Shown in pieces: positions 24,801-36,044 of a DNA stretch of 64,000 nucleotides. How positions within the stretch are numbered: the stretch's first letter is position 1; each line of letters opens with the position of its first letter. Origin of the DNA: Oxyruncus cristatus (Eukaryota; Chordata; Aves; Passeriformes; Cotingidae); the NCBI GenBank assembly GCA_013399855.1, contig VXAY01003767.1, positions 702,002 to 766,001 on the forward strand. Direction: 5' to 3'. Position numbers and translations under genes: made by a program. Under the pieces are notes generated by a model that saw only the letters and a list, made by a program, of their open reading frames with translations, searched no databases and was not told where the DNA came from.

Positions 24801-27775
24801 TGAAACATTTTTACCCAGTAGATGAACTCTTAAGTATCAATTTTAGAACAGCTCTGATGTGCAGAGTGGAGCTGCATATGTTTACATAAAGTTAATTTAG
24901 TCTGAGAAATCTATGTGTATGAGAAGCTTATGTGACAGGGTGAGAAAGAAAATGTGCTTGATGTTGTCTACGTCCATGATTTTTGCATCTCAAATTGAGA
25001 GCTCTATAGAATAATAAATACCCATGATTTTCCACACAGGAGGTGTTATTTTGCTGCTGGGCAAACAGTACCATTCAGCTGACAAAAGTAAATATATCAG
25101 GGCTCCTTGAACCTAGATTTAAAAGTACGCACAGAAGCTTGGTATCTGACAGCTATGTGGTTTTACAGACTTCTTGCCACTCACCATAGTTATTTCAGTG
25201 TTTTCTATTTGGGGATGGAATAGAAGTGTAGCCCCTCCTCTCCTCTCTCCCTCACTCCTTCCCTTCCACCTCTCCCCCCATGCCCAGAAGATAATAAAAC
25301 ATGAAGACTTTGTCATGTCAGGTTATATTTAATAATTTATTATAAGGTTTAGTTGCACAAAAAATAAATGAGAGCATGGAAGGTATATGAATAAATGATG
25401 CAAAGCAGAAAAAAGCATGACTGAGAACATTTACAAAACAATACACATACATATGTAGTCGTATGTGTGCATATGTATTTATTCTGCTGAAACATACATA
25501 AGGAATCACACAGAAATTAAACAAACAGACAAAAAAATTTAATCCTTAAAGAAACAGAACTAGAAGGCAGACCTGAGAATTAGGATCTACACATCTTTTG
25601 GCCTTTTACAAATCTGCTGAATTACTGAGGACAGGATCCCAGTAAATGAAGATGTTACCAAGATGGCTGATAATCATATATGTCTGCATACTACAAACTG
25701 TGTGCCTGGCCCTCCTATGATTGATTACCCTTTTCTCTTGAAGTGTACTTAAAAATGTTGCTGGATGTGGTGTGTATTCAGGTTTTTTTGGATTTTTTTT
25801 TTGAGAGGGGCTAGTGGCCGCGGCATCATAAGTCTGCCTACAAATCAGGTACCATTTCTACTCAGCTGGCTAGAAAGGAAGCTGACAGAAAAAAGCACAT
25901 TTTGCGTTGCCTTCTACAATAGAAAGCTTTCTTCACGTGCACAGCAAAATAGGAGTCTAGGTTCTTCTGAGAATAACACGGACACAAGGCTTCTCTTCGC
26001 TATTTGAGCAATAATAGCATCATTCAGCTAAAAACCTAAAATCCTAAACTAAAGTGTCCTTTCAACTTATCGCTGAAGACTTAAATTGTTTACAATTTCA
26101 TATAGCATTAGAAAACATCTTATTTTGGTTTCGTGTACTCCTGAACAAGGACACATTGCAAGGGATGTTTTTTGTTTTTTAATTTCACTTACTGAAGGTT
26201 TTTAGATATATAAATGCTTGCTTGTGAAGTTGATGAGGATATACAGAACTCTACTACTAGTAAGTTGGTTTATTTCCTGAGTTATCAAATGTCATAGTAG
26301 ATAATTCTAAGTTGTACACAGCGTTACAAATAAAACCTTGTACTATTGGGTCATTTCTTATGATCCCATTGATATTAAACTGCCAAAATGATAATGCAAT
26401 GGATTTGATTCCACAGAGGTTCTCAGTTGGAATCCTGACACAGAAATATCCATAAGCTGAGAAGATGGTATTGTTTCACTGGTTATAGAGACAATCAAAA
26501 TACATGCCTACTTTACTGAGGGTAAAAAAAAAGCGGGAGAGGTTGAAGTACCTGGAATACCAGACTGTTTTGATTATTTATGGTAATGCCCTTATTTCTT
26601 TTCTATCTTGGTACTTTTAGCTTGTCTTTTCAAAACAATTGCTTATTTTTGAGATTTCAGGAAGAAAACAAAATCTGTAGTGCACATCTTTGCAGGTATT
26701 TAATCTGTTTTAATTCAAATTCCGTAAACATATTACTTCTAACAGGATAATCCACAGGGAAAATCACATCACACATAGCATAATAAGAACAATATATTAT
26801 TTGTTTTCAGAAAACAGACCCAAAACGACAGCTTCATTTTTGTACCATAGTAATATCAGTGAACAGCAGCTGAACAAGAGACTGATATAATTAAAACAAA
26901 AACCAAAACAACCCAAAACATATAAAAATTCTTATTGGTTTAAAAACTAGTCAGTTACATACAAGAGAAACTTCCAAAAGTTCAATTTGAATTGTAATAT
27001 TAAAACTCTTTAAATATTTTATCAGTCTGTCAGAGTGGGACTCAGCAAGAGTTTGTTTGCTGTTTGGATTATGTAAGTAGACTTTCCAGTGCAAAATATA
27101 CAAACTATTGTTTATTGCTGTTTAGTTTCAATATTTACCATAGATTTGTCCTATCCTTTTGGAAATTTTTTCATTTCTTTTGAATAAACTTCATCAACTG
27201 TAATTTGAAAATTTTACTTTGAACAATTACTGTGATATTTTATGGCCTACCACTCAATCAAATAGTTAAAAGGGAGGAAAAAAAATCACAGAAGCAAAAT
27301 GACACAACTACGGATAGCAACCAGCTCAACATACTATCTAGACTGCAAAATAATTCTGTGGTTGTTTTAAGGTCTTAGAAACTTTGCCAAAATGAAAGAA
27401 ATATAATAAAACATGTTGTCATGAAAAAAAATGAGTCTTGAATACCTTTAAGGGTATTCTTGGATAACTACCTTCTGTGTGACTGGAAAATGAAAATCTG
27501 AGATTAAAGAAAAGTAAAACCTTTTCCATAACAATAAAATTAATCTTTTATGCTGGGTCAAAAAGGTAAATGTTTAAGTTCAACGTTTAAAGGAAAATTC
27601 AGTGATTAATAGTACAACTACCACCTTTAAAAGGTGTAAACTCACATCTCTTTGAGAAAGACTTCTGAATGTAGGAAAGACAATCGAAAGTTTGGATGAA
27701 CAGGACTAATAAGAAAATCGCAGTTTATGAAAGAAGGTGAAAGTTAGAACCTGTTATTTTTGTTTTTCATTTCAG
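21899..27775. other. Unassigned AT-rich stretch
   Basis: No gene or repeat family could be supported. A short GC-richer patch at 24630-24750 has a 38-codon + frame with a hydrophobic start but no donor. A C-rich patch at 25225-25285 is simple sequence. The remainder looks like intron or desert. Confidence 0.5.
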
Positions 27776-27874
27776 ATACGTTCCTTTACCTTAAAGAGCT
27801 TCTCTGACACTAAGATGTTCATGATACTGCTCTTTCTGCTTGTCTTCTACTCTCCCGTGGTTGTGCACCTCGGG
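27776..27874 (+). CDS. Candidate first coding exon with signal peptide
   Basis: A strong acceptor (TTTTTGTTTTTCATTTCAG ending at 27775) is followed by 39 bases of possible 5' UTR. Then comes ATG at 27815-27817 and 20 codons rich in Leu, Phe, Val and Ile (MFMILLFLLVFYSP.. pattern). A donor-like GGG/GTAAAA sits at 27874/27875 in phase 0. The hydrophobic 20-residue leader between two splice signals is what a secreted or membrane protein's first coding exon looks like. If the donor is not used, the frame runs on to TGA at 27944-27946. No partner exon was identified and no family is recognised, so it remains a hypothesis. Confidence 0.3.
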
Positions 27875-29794
27875 GTAAAACAATATTTCTGTGAGGAAAT
27901 AGACTGCTTTAAGGGCTGGACCCACCAAGGAACACAGGAAGCTTGACTCCAAACCCCCACATTTGGCAGGGTAGTTCTCTTTCTGACCCACACCTGCCCT
28001 GAATTCCCAGCCACCTTTTCCTCCTCCTCCTGCCTCTCCACCTGCCTCCTCCCCAGGTCTTATCCCAGGACTAGGGGACAGCAGGAGAGGACTAAGGCAA
28101 CAAAGCAGGCAGGACAGTTAACGTATAGGTGCCACCAGCATCTGTTAGTTTACTCATGAGAGATCCAAATAAGAAACCTTACTTCTGAAAAAGGAAAGAT
28201 TTCAGATTTAGAGGATTGTTCAGAGGGTTGATTTCACTGCCAGATTCATTTCGAGGTTCTCCCCCAGACTGCATCGGACACACATCCCCTCTCCCTTGCT
28301 CCCTGAAGTGGCACAGGAACAACTCATATTTTAAGGACAGAGAAGAGCCTGCAGGACTTGGTAGGACATTCCTCCAGCAGGAGTGTCCTTGTGCCTGCTT
28401 TTGCCCATAACTTTTTTTTTTTGTTCTATTCTAATAGTGAAATGCATTAAGAGTTATGAGAAGAAGATGAGCATCCAGATAACCATGGGATAAACACATG
28501 ATGAGCTTCCCAACTCTTCCTTTAAAGTAGGGGAGTCTCGGGAACATTGAGATAGCCTCAACTGAGGGAGCTCAGAAACTATGGGGGCAGGCTGCCACCA
28601 TGCCATGGTACTGTGCCACTGCTCTGACTAGTATCTTGGCCCTGATTAGGCTTGATCTATAGAGCTGTAGATTTACCTTACTATCTGTGCTGTAGTCTTG
28701 CAGTAATATATCCCTACATACAACTTAGAACATAATGTTTGAGCTAGAAATACTAAAGAAAATGCACAAAGCTATCTAAGGCAAGTTTCTAAAGGATAAT
28801 ATGTTTATTACTTCCACACTATCCACATTCTTAGCTGGTATAATTAGATAAAATAATAATATGAATTACTAGCAATTGCTGATATATTTCTTCTAACCTT
28901 ATGCTTGCTTAAAAAGAGAACTTTGTAGTTTCAGAAAAAAAAAGCATCTCAGTGGTTCTAAAGGATATTTAACACTTCTCTTAAAAGTTTATACAATTAG
29001 GTCGTTACATTAAATAATTAATCTGTAGTATTAACCAGTAAGTTTTATAAAATGATTTAAGTGATCAATAGCTTATCATACTAAGGAATAGTCAAATGAA
29101 TACACAGTATCTTTCTTTTCTTTCCCTGATACCTTTCTCTATTTGTGCTGATGTCTGTATGTGTAATTGGAGAGAGAAACTTGTTAGAAATATGGACCTG
29201 TATTAAAATTAATTCCTTTTTCCCTTTGAAGTAAAACTCTGAAGCAGACATTTATTTATTTATCTTTTAAATTTCTATAATTTACCCAACAACGGTAGAA
29301 TGGGAGGAACTTTCCCACAGAACTCTGTCAGATCATTTCGTAATTCCATGAAAAAAGCTTGAGCACCTATATATGTATTTTTATGCATCATAAATGCAGA
29401 TATTGCTTTTATTACCCAGAATCTGATCAGCCATGAAATACTCTAAATCATATTATTAACAACAGCTGGCTGCAGTAACTTTCACAAAGCTGTTTGATAA
29501 CAATGGTGGCGCATTGTGCAAAATACTATTTTTTCAAGCATCTATACTGCATAATGCATATTAGGCAGACTGGCACTTATTATTTCAGCCAGGTGAGGGA
29601 AAATGAGACCAGCACTCCTGACCCCATTGCTGTAGAGTAAATTAGTGCTGCGAGTTAGACTGAACAGAAAACATTGTTTCCTGCTCCTGATAAATTCAGA
29701 AGAAGTTAAATTCTCCAGGAAACTGTTTTGCATTACCCATGGCCCATTGCTGTGTGCTTAAATGTCTGGTAATTTCTCCTAATCTTTTTAAAGA
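27875..29794. other. Unassigned stretch before the provirus
   Basis: A C/T-rich patch at 28010-28060 and a moderately GC-rich region to about 28640 are visible, without a supported gene. The remainder is AT-rich. Confidence 0.5.
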
Positions 29795-29800
29795 TTACAG
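29795..29800. repeat. Target-site duplication, left copy (TTACAG)
   Basis: TTACAG lies directly before the 5' LTR and recurs directly after the 3' LTR remnant at 37645-37650. Six bases is the usual duplication for alpha- and betaretroviral integrases. The matching flanks show one integration event with both outer ends preserved. Confidence 0.85.
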
Positions 29801-30190
29801 TGTCGGGGATCAGAAGATTCCAAGAGAAACGTGGGAGAACTGGAAGAAAGCAGTTTATGCCAAACGGAACCTCTGAGCAGCACACCAGCGTTCATGGACT
29901 TTCATGTTCACGTTAAACTACTTTGAATTAATGTTAATGCATGTTTGGATTGATGTACCCCAGTTTCATAATACCTTTCCCCTCAGCTTAATCCAAGTTT
30001 TATTTAAAATTTCTGATTGGTTCCCATTTGGTGCAGTGCACCACTTTCCTTATATGACTTGTTACCACCCCTGTTTACCATATTCAATGTTGTCCCCTCC
30101 TACCCTTTACCTTTCCTGGAGCTAGCCCAACCTATTCTTCCTATATTTGTCACACTCCTCCCCAGTTCTAGAACCTTCCCTAACCGACCC

Positions 30191-30197
30191 TATATAA
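30191..30197 (+). promoter_or_regulatory. LTR TATA box
   Basis: TATATAA lies in the 5' LTR 30-35 bases before the point from which the 3' LTR remnant is preserved. It is therefore the likely core promoter of the provirus. The equivalent sequence is missing from the 3' end. Confidence 0.75.
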
Positions 30198-30255
30198 GAA
30201 AGAACTCCCCTTTCTCCCTCGGATTCGCGCCATCCCCGGGGTTGCTGGAAACATC

Positions 30256-30261
30256 AATAAA
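30256..30261 (+). terminator. LTR polyadenylation signal AATAAA, 5' copy
   Basis: AATAAA occurs 30-40 bases after the inferred transcription start, and its counterpart is at 37552-37557. Only the 3' copy would be used for genome polyadenylation. Confidence 0.75.
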
Positions 30262-30350
30262 GAGCAGTGTGTGATCTTCCTGATCCTGCATCTGCACAAA
30301 GAACCCCAACGCGAGTCTGTGTCTTTCCTCTAGATGCGGCCTGCATTAGA

Positions 30351-30368
30351 TGGAGCCCAACGGAGGGG
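30351..30368 (+). other. Primer binding site, tRNA-Lys-like
   Basis: TGGAGCCCAACGGAGGGG begins two bases after the LTR. Compared with the remembered tRNA-Lys(1,2) primer site of betaretroviruses it agrees at 14 of 18 positions, including the central GCCCAACG. No other common primer class fits as well. Mismatches at positions 4, 13, 14 and 18 may be decay or a different Lys isoacceptor. Confidence 0.65.
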
Positions 30369-30538
30369 TATATTGCAGGATCTTTTTTATAAAAAGACTG
30401 CATTGCCCTCAGCGGCTTCAAGGGTGGACTTCTGAGAGACACCCTCCAGCAGGCACTGAAGTGGATGGCGGAATTGGGCTTGTCGGCTGGCTGATTCCTC
30501 ACACTCGACAAAGCACCGGGATCGCCTCTCGGCAGCGT

Positions 30539-30544
30539 CAGGTG
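30539..30544 (+). promoter_or_regulatory. Leader splice donor CAG/GTGAGC
   Basis: A near-consensus donor lies between the primer site and gag, cutting after 30541. This is where a retroviral env mRNA would be spliced, pairing with an acceptor near 35958. Confidence 0.6.
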
Positions 30545-30671
30545 AGCACTTTCAGCAAATCCTTCCTCCCTCGACCCTATCCACCTCCGACCCATTTTCA
30601 ATTCGGCATTTTCTTGATTCGGACAACTTTCAAATTTTTCTACTTGCCATTTCAAAATCTAAAAGCTAACT

Positions 30672-32654
30672 ATGGGCTGTTCACAGTCAAAGGCACAGAA
30701 GAAAGCTTTCCGCCAGCTCCGTGCTCTCATAGAATTAAAGGGACATGAGTGCGATAAAAAATCCCTCACAGCCCTGATGAAATGGCTCAAGAATAATTGC
30801 AGGTCGATCCCAGAAGAACTAACAGTTGAGGAGTGGGATGACCTAGGTCTAATTATTTGGACCGCGAAAGAAAAGGGGGACAAACTAGCCCAGGATGTAT
30901 TGATTGCTTGGAGATTGGTGCTCTTGGCGCTAGAGAGACAATTTACAGCTGCGTCATCTCGTCTCCAAGATGGCGGATCCCCCTCTCCTCCTTTCCTACA
31001 ACAACGGGAATTCCAAAATGGAAGATCACCTTCTCCCCTCTCCCCATGACACCAGGAAACACAAAATGGCGCATGGGAAGAGAAAATGGTGGGAGGGAGC
31101 CACTGCATGCCTCAGCGCGAAATGGCGGACGTCGGGAGACACGTGGTGGAGGCAAGCGAAAGTCAAACTCCACCCCAAGATCAGGCTCCTCCCAACTATT
31201 TTCACATACATCCCAGCAATCCATTTTTTAGTGATGTAACACCTAATTTACATAGTGGGCTGTCCAACCACAATGTCATCACTCATACATCACTGACCCA
31301 ACATGGCGGCACTCATGTGACCTTAGGTAGTGAGGCCCTTGAGGTCACACAACATGGCGCCACCCATGAACAGAGGCCTAGTAGTTTACCGGTACATGGG
31401 CCTAGGCCTATGCCGATAGCCCATGATCTGCGGCCCATACCAATGGCCCAGGATACTAGGCCTACATCATTTGCAGACCATACACCGGCAACACAAACCA
31501 CATTACTGCAAGCAACATCAACTATGCAATCACCAGTTCCTAGTACATCAACACAAGCAGGCATTCAAAATTATGCTATTACACATATCCAGGCTGTTGA
31601 AGGTGTCATGAACAACACTCATGATACAGTCTGGAAAAACTTCCACGACCAAATACAAAAGGAAGGGGACCTGGAGTTTCTCCAGGCCTTTCCAGTTTTC
31701 TATGACGAAGGCCCAGGTCCCGAGTGGAAACCCATCTCATATCCGGTGTTAAAGGATATTAAAAAATCAATTGCAGAGTATGGGTTAGGCGCTTCATTTA
31801 CCATCGGCCTGATAGATGCCTTCTTTTCCGCATATACTTCGACACAGGGTGACATTAGAACCATCGCAAATGCCCTTTCAAACATAATGAAGAATTCGGC
31901 CTTCGAAGCCGAATGGAAAAGTCAAATTAAAAAACACATAAAAGCACACGAGACACATATTGGCCTTCCAACAGAGCAATTGATAAATAGATTATACGGA
32001 GAAGGTCCATATTCCTCAAACAAGGAACAAGTGAGGTTAGGAAAGAAAGTTTTGAATGTTTCTAAAGGCCTGGCTCTCAAAGCACTTAAAGCTGTAGCCG
32101 ATGCGACCGTACCAACTGAGTCATATGGTTTAATTTATCAAGAATCTAAAGAGCCATTTTTAACATTCGCAAACCGATTACGGGAAGCAATAGCAAAACA
32201 AGTGCTCCATCAGCAATCCCAAGACATTTTATTTAAAAGCTTGGTTGTTGAAAGGAGCAATGAAGACTGTCAAAAGATTCTCAAGGCTTTAAGGAATCCA
32301 ACACTATTAGAAACGATTGAAGCCTGACGTAATGTTTATTCGCAATCTAACAAGATTAAGATGATGGCAGCAATGATGTCTACCCTACAAAAACGCTTCC
32401 ACTGAGGTGAAGGAGGACACTTTGAGCGGAAGTGTCCTAAGAAAAATCCACCTAAATATCCACTGCCTCCATCAGTGTGTAAACGTTGTGGCAAGGGAAG
32501 ACACTGGACTGATGACTGCAGGTCCAAAACAGACATTAACAACATTCCATTACCACCCAAGTCATCTAAAACTAACAGAATGTCTTTTAAGCCTTTTAGC
32601 ACACCTCAATCTTCAAGGAAACAGTCATCTGTGTCGACGTCGGGAAACTGGTAA
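30672..32654 (+). pseudogene. gag: ERV gag (matrix, capsid, nucleocapsid), broken by three TGA stops
   Basis: One reading frame of 661 codons spans matrix to nucleocapsid with no net indel. It is interrupted by TGA at 31047-31049, 32325-32327 and 32403-32405. The N-terminus MGCSQSK fits myristoylation on Gly2. A PPNY late-domain motif is at 31188-31199. The capsid major homology region lies at about 32130-32185 (YQESKEPF..F..RL). Two zinc knuckles follow; the third stop falls inside the first, which has also lost a Cys, while the second (CKRCGKGRHWTDDC, about 32469-32510) keeps its CCHC residues. Gag would assemble virus particles at the membrane. Here the longest continuous piece is the 413-codon segment 31086-32327, covering the capsid. 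Terminal TAA is at 32652-32654. Confidence 0.93.
32642..32648 (+). promoter_or_regulatory. gag/pro -1 frameshift heptamer G GGA AAC
   Basis: GGGAAAC sits in gag frame as G-GGA-AAC, six bases before the gag stop codon TAA. It matches the X XXY YYZ rule and is the heptamer type known at betaretroviral gag/pro junctions. A -1 slip enters an open frame that continues to 32926. Confidence 0.8.
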
Positions 32655-33431
32655 GCGAGTGCTGCGGGGAGCGCGACGATACCAAATGCCCCTGCAGTTG
32701 CTCACTGCCAGTGCCTACAAAGAACCACCTCATTACCAGCCAATCACTTCCTGACATCAGAGGTGAGTTTGTAAAAGCTTCCTGGACTCCCTTAGAAACA
32801 TCTATAAAAGTGCAAGTAGTTTACACCTACACATATGATGTAATTTTATTTCTTCCTAAATCAGTAACCTTGCCGGAAGAACTCATCTTCGCACTGGGAC
32901 ATCTACTGCAAATGACTTTGGAATGATACTGTTACCAACCATATTAAGAAACGTTACTCCAAGCCAAGTAACTGTGTCTCTGTTCATTTCCAGCCCACCA
33001 GTGGAAATACCACCATAGACACCTCTGGTGAAGATACTCTCACTTTCGATTCTAGCCCAAGAGTCTCCAGATGTCAGCTTTCTTGTTAATTGGACTCAAA
33101 TCATCAATAGTAGTCGTCTTAATCTTTTGTGTGCTCTCTTTTCCAACAGGCACTGAGAACATGCGAGTTCTTTAGGCATCTTGGACGCCGGAGCAGATGT
33201 AACAATCATCGCATCCAAGGATTGGCCCTCTCATTGGGAGCTGGGGACCACTCTTATCTCCATTAATGGGGTAGGAGGGACTCAGGTCCCAGTGCAAAGT
33301 CTCTCTTCAATTGGCATAGAGGGACCAGAAGGAAGAATGGCAAATGTTCTTCCCTTTGTGATGGATTTGCCAATTTCCCTCTGGGGGTGTGACACACTCA
33401 CACAATGGGGCGTTGAGCTTACCACTATTCC

Positions 33432-33438
33432 AAATTTG
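33432..33438 (+). promoter_or_regulatory. pro/pol -1 frameshift heptamer A AAT TTG
   Basis: AAATTTG is read as A-AAT-TTG in the protease frame, directly before its TAA stop. A -1 slip leads into the open pol frame that contains the reverse transcriptase. The form matches the X XXY YYZ rule, with final G being a less favoured base. Confidence 0.7.
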
Positions 33439-33440
33439 TA

Positions 33441-36044
33441 ATGTCAGCCACTGGAGAGCAGCTGCTACCTGCTCTCAATTGGCTATCCACAAAATCTGTT
33501 TGGGTAGACCAGTGGCCTTTACCTTGTAAAAAGCTGCAAATTCTACAAGATCTGGTCAACGAACAACTACAATTGGGACACACTGCCCCTTCTGTGAGTC
33601 CCTGGAACTCCCCAGTGTTTGTAATTCAAAAGTCATCAGGGAAATGGCAATTGCTTACAGATCTCTGGAAAGTCAACGAGGTGATGGAGACAATGGGTTC
33701 ATTACAACCAGGCATGCCATCTCTTACTCAGTTACCATCACAGTGGCCCCTGGTTGTCATCGACTTGAAAGATTGTTTCTTTCACATCAAGTTGAATCCC
33801 GTTGACTGTCCAAAATTCGCCTTCTCTGTGCCTGCCCTAAATGCTTCTGCCCCTAATAGGAGATTTGAGTGGAGAGTTCTCCCCCAGGGAATGAAAAACT
33901 CTCCTACTCTCTGTCAGCTGTACGTTAACAACATCTTATCTCCTATTAGACGGCAATTTCCAGATGTTTTAATTTACCATTACATGGACGACATTTTAAT
34001 TTGCGCAGAAGACCAGGTTACCGTTCAGAGAGTAAAACAAATCACTATATCTACTTTAGCTAAAAATGACTTACCTGTGTCTATGGAGAAAATCCAAGAG
34101 TCATCACCGTGGCAATACCTAGGATGGAAAATAACATCATCGACCATCTATCCACAGCCTCTTACCCTATCCCAACATGTTTCCACTCTAAAAGATCTAC
34201 AAAAACTGTTGGGTACCATTAATTGGGTAAGGCCTATCCTAGGTCTGTCTACGGATGACTTACATCCGCTTTTTTCTCTCCTTAGAGGGAATTCACAGTT
34301 ATCATCTCCACGGAAGTTAACCTCACAAGCTTTGCAAGTATTAGACCTAGTAGATTACAAGCTTTCACTCATTTTGTATAATAGGAAGATCCCAGGAATT
34401 CCACCTATGCTATTTATCTTCCTGACCAGGTCACAACCTTTTGCTTTTATAGGTCAAATCCACAATCAACATCAAAGATTCTGTGTATGGGAGTGGATTT
34501 TTTTACCTCATCAATTTTCAAAGACTATTGTTACTCTAATTGAAATGTTAAGTCAGTTGGTTTTCAAAGGAAGGACAAGGTGTTGGGAAATCTCAGGGTT
34601 GGAGCCAGAAGTCATCTATCTCCCCCTGAATTCCGAGCACCTTGAACAAATGCTGATAATGTCTAACAACTTCCAAATTGCTATAGCGTCTTTTTCAGGA
34701 CAAATTAAATATCACTTCCCTGATAACAAATTGTTGCAATCAATTGGCTACCTTCCAGTCCAAATCAAAATTATGCAATCAGAACTTCCAATTCCAAACG
34801 CTAAAACTATATTTACAGATGGATCTGGAAGGACAAAGAATGCTGTTGTCGTTTGGCAAGAGAACAACAGCTGGAATCAAGATATACATAAAGTGGAGGA
34901 TTCTCCACAAGTCGTAGAATTATCAGCAGTTGTTAGAGCCTTCCAACTTTTTTCAGAAGAGCCTATCAATCTTATTTCAGATTCTTTATATGTTGTGGCT
35001 GTGGTCAAGAGAATTGAAAATTCGTACCTTAAATTTATTTCTAATCAGATCTTATTTAATTTATTCAAAAGTCTTTCTTTTCTTATTTGTCATAGGTTTC
35101 ATCAATTTTTTATCACCCACACAAGGTCGCATACAGCTTACCAGGTCCAGTTGCAGAGGGGAACCGACAAGCCAATCTTGCAGCAGGTGTGATCACTGTC
35201 CCAGATAAGTTAGAACGAGCCAAAATATCTCACAACTTTTTCCATCAGGATGCGCAATCTCTACAGAAACAATTTGGTCTTTAACAAAAACAAGCAAAAG
35301 AAATCATATCTACTTGTCCAGATTGCCAATCCATAGTTCCAATCAAAAATGATGCAGTAAATCCTACAGGGATTGAGCCTCTTCAAATCTGGCAAGTAGA
35401 TGTGACGCATGTGGCCCAATCTGGCAAACTTAAATTTGTTCATGTATCAATAGATACATGTTCTGGTTTACTTGTAGCTACCGCGCACTCAGGTGAGAAG
35501 AGTCGTGATGTGAAGAAACATCAACATATGTGCCTTTGCACATATGGGGGTCCCAAAGACCATCAAGACAGACAATGGCCCCTCATATGTTTCAAAGGAA
35601 ATGCAGGCTTTCCTGCAAAAATGGGGCATTGATCACATCACAGGGATCCCTCACAATCCAACTGGAAAAGCTATTGTGGAAAGAGCTCACCTTTCCCTCA
35701 AAAACATGTTGAAAAAACAAAAAAGGAGGAATGTGGGTCTCTCTCCACAAGAGCAGCTTGGCAAAGCGATGTATGTTCTTAATTTTCTTAATAGGTTAGG
35801 CAATGATGGGGTTCCCCCCATATACAGACATTTCAATATGAAATCAGACAGAACACAGAAAAAAGCAACGGTTTTGTATAAAGACATCCTTACTGATGAG
35901 TGGAGAGGTCCCTTCCCCATCATAACGTGGGGAAGAGGACATGCTTGTGTCTCAACAGATTCGGGTTCCATATGGGTTCCTACAAGAAGGATCAAGTTTT
36001 ATCAAGAAGGATCTTCCATGTCTTCTTCATCTATTCCATCATGA
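33441..36044 (+). pseudogene. pol: ERV pol (reverse transcriptase, RNase H, integrase), frameshifted
   Basis: The RT and RNase H frame is open from the frameshift site to 35192 (583 codons). RT shows PWNSPVFVI, LTDL, VIDLKDCFF, LPQGM and the catalytic YMDD at 33981-33992. RNase H has Asp 34818-34820, Glu 34917-34919 and Asp 34980-34982. Near 35137 the coding sense jumps to another frame, where the last RNase H acidic position is Asn (GNRQANLAAG, Asn 35174-35176). That frame has TAA at 35282-35284, the integrase HHCC zinc site (SHNFFHQ and CPDCQ) and the first DDE Asp at 35399-35401. A second shift near 35520-35530 returns to the first frame. There lie the second Asp (35571-35573) and the Glu (35679-35681) with the exact D-35-E spacing, and the integrase C-terminus to TGA 36042-36044. 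Sequence character is betaretroviral. No complete enzyme can be made. Confidence 0.93.
35945..35958 (+). promoter_or_regulatory. Probable env splice acceptor
   Basis: TTGTGTCTCAACAG ends at 35958 inside the integrase 3' end. The first ATG beyond it, at 35972, opens the env frame. Together with the donor at 30541 this would give a conventional singly spliced env mRNA. Confidence 0.5.

Larger units (their letters stand above)
29801..30348 (+). repeat. 5' LTR (548 bp)
   Basis: It starts with TGTCGGGG right after the target duplication and ends ..GCATTA, two bases before the primer site. U3 is about 415 bp. TATATAA at 30191-30197 places the start of R near 30218-30226. AATAAA at 30256-30261 lies inside R-U5, as expected for short-R class II LTRs. 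The end is TA rather than the usual CA; the limits are fixed by the target duplication and by alignment to the 3' LTR end (..GCGTTA). Confidence 0.88.
32642..33441 (+). pseudogene. pro: ERV pro (aspartic protease), frameshifted
   Basis: After the -1 slip the frame is open to TGA at 32924-32926. The protease itself is then found in another frame, from 33157 to TAA 33439-33441, so a net indel lies between. The protease part has the active-site region LDAGADVTII with catalytic Asp codon at 33184-33186; Ala stands where the family has Thr or Ser. The flap-like ISINGVGG follows, then the C-terminal LWGCDTL where families usually have LWGRD. The N-terminal part corresponds in position to the dUTPase region of betaretroviral pro, but I could not recognise dUTPase motifs. 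The gene is inactive. Confidence 0.85.

Noticed and set aside
32655..33156. dUTPase domain in the N-terminal part of pro
   Set aside because: The position fits betaretroviruses, but I could not see the conserved dUTPase motifs in any frame.
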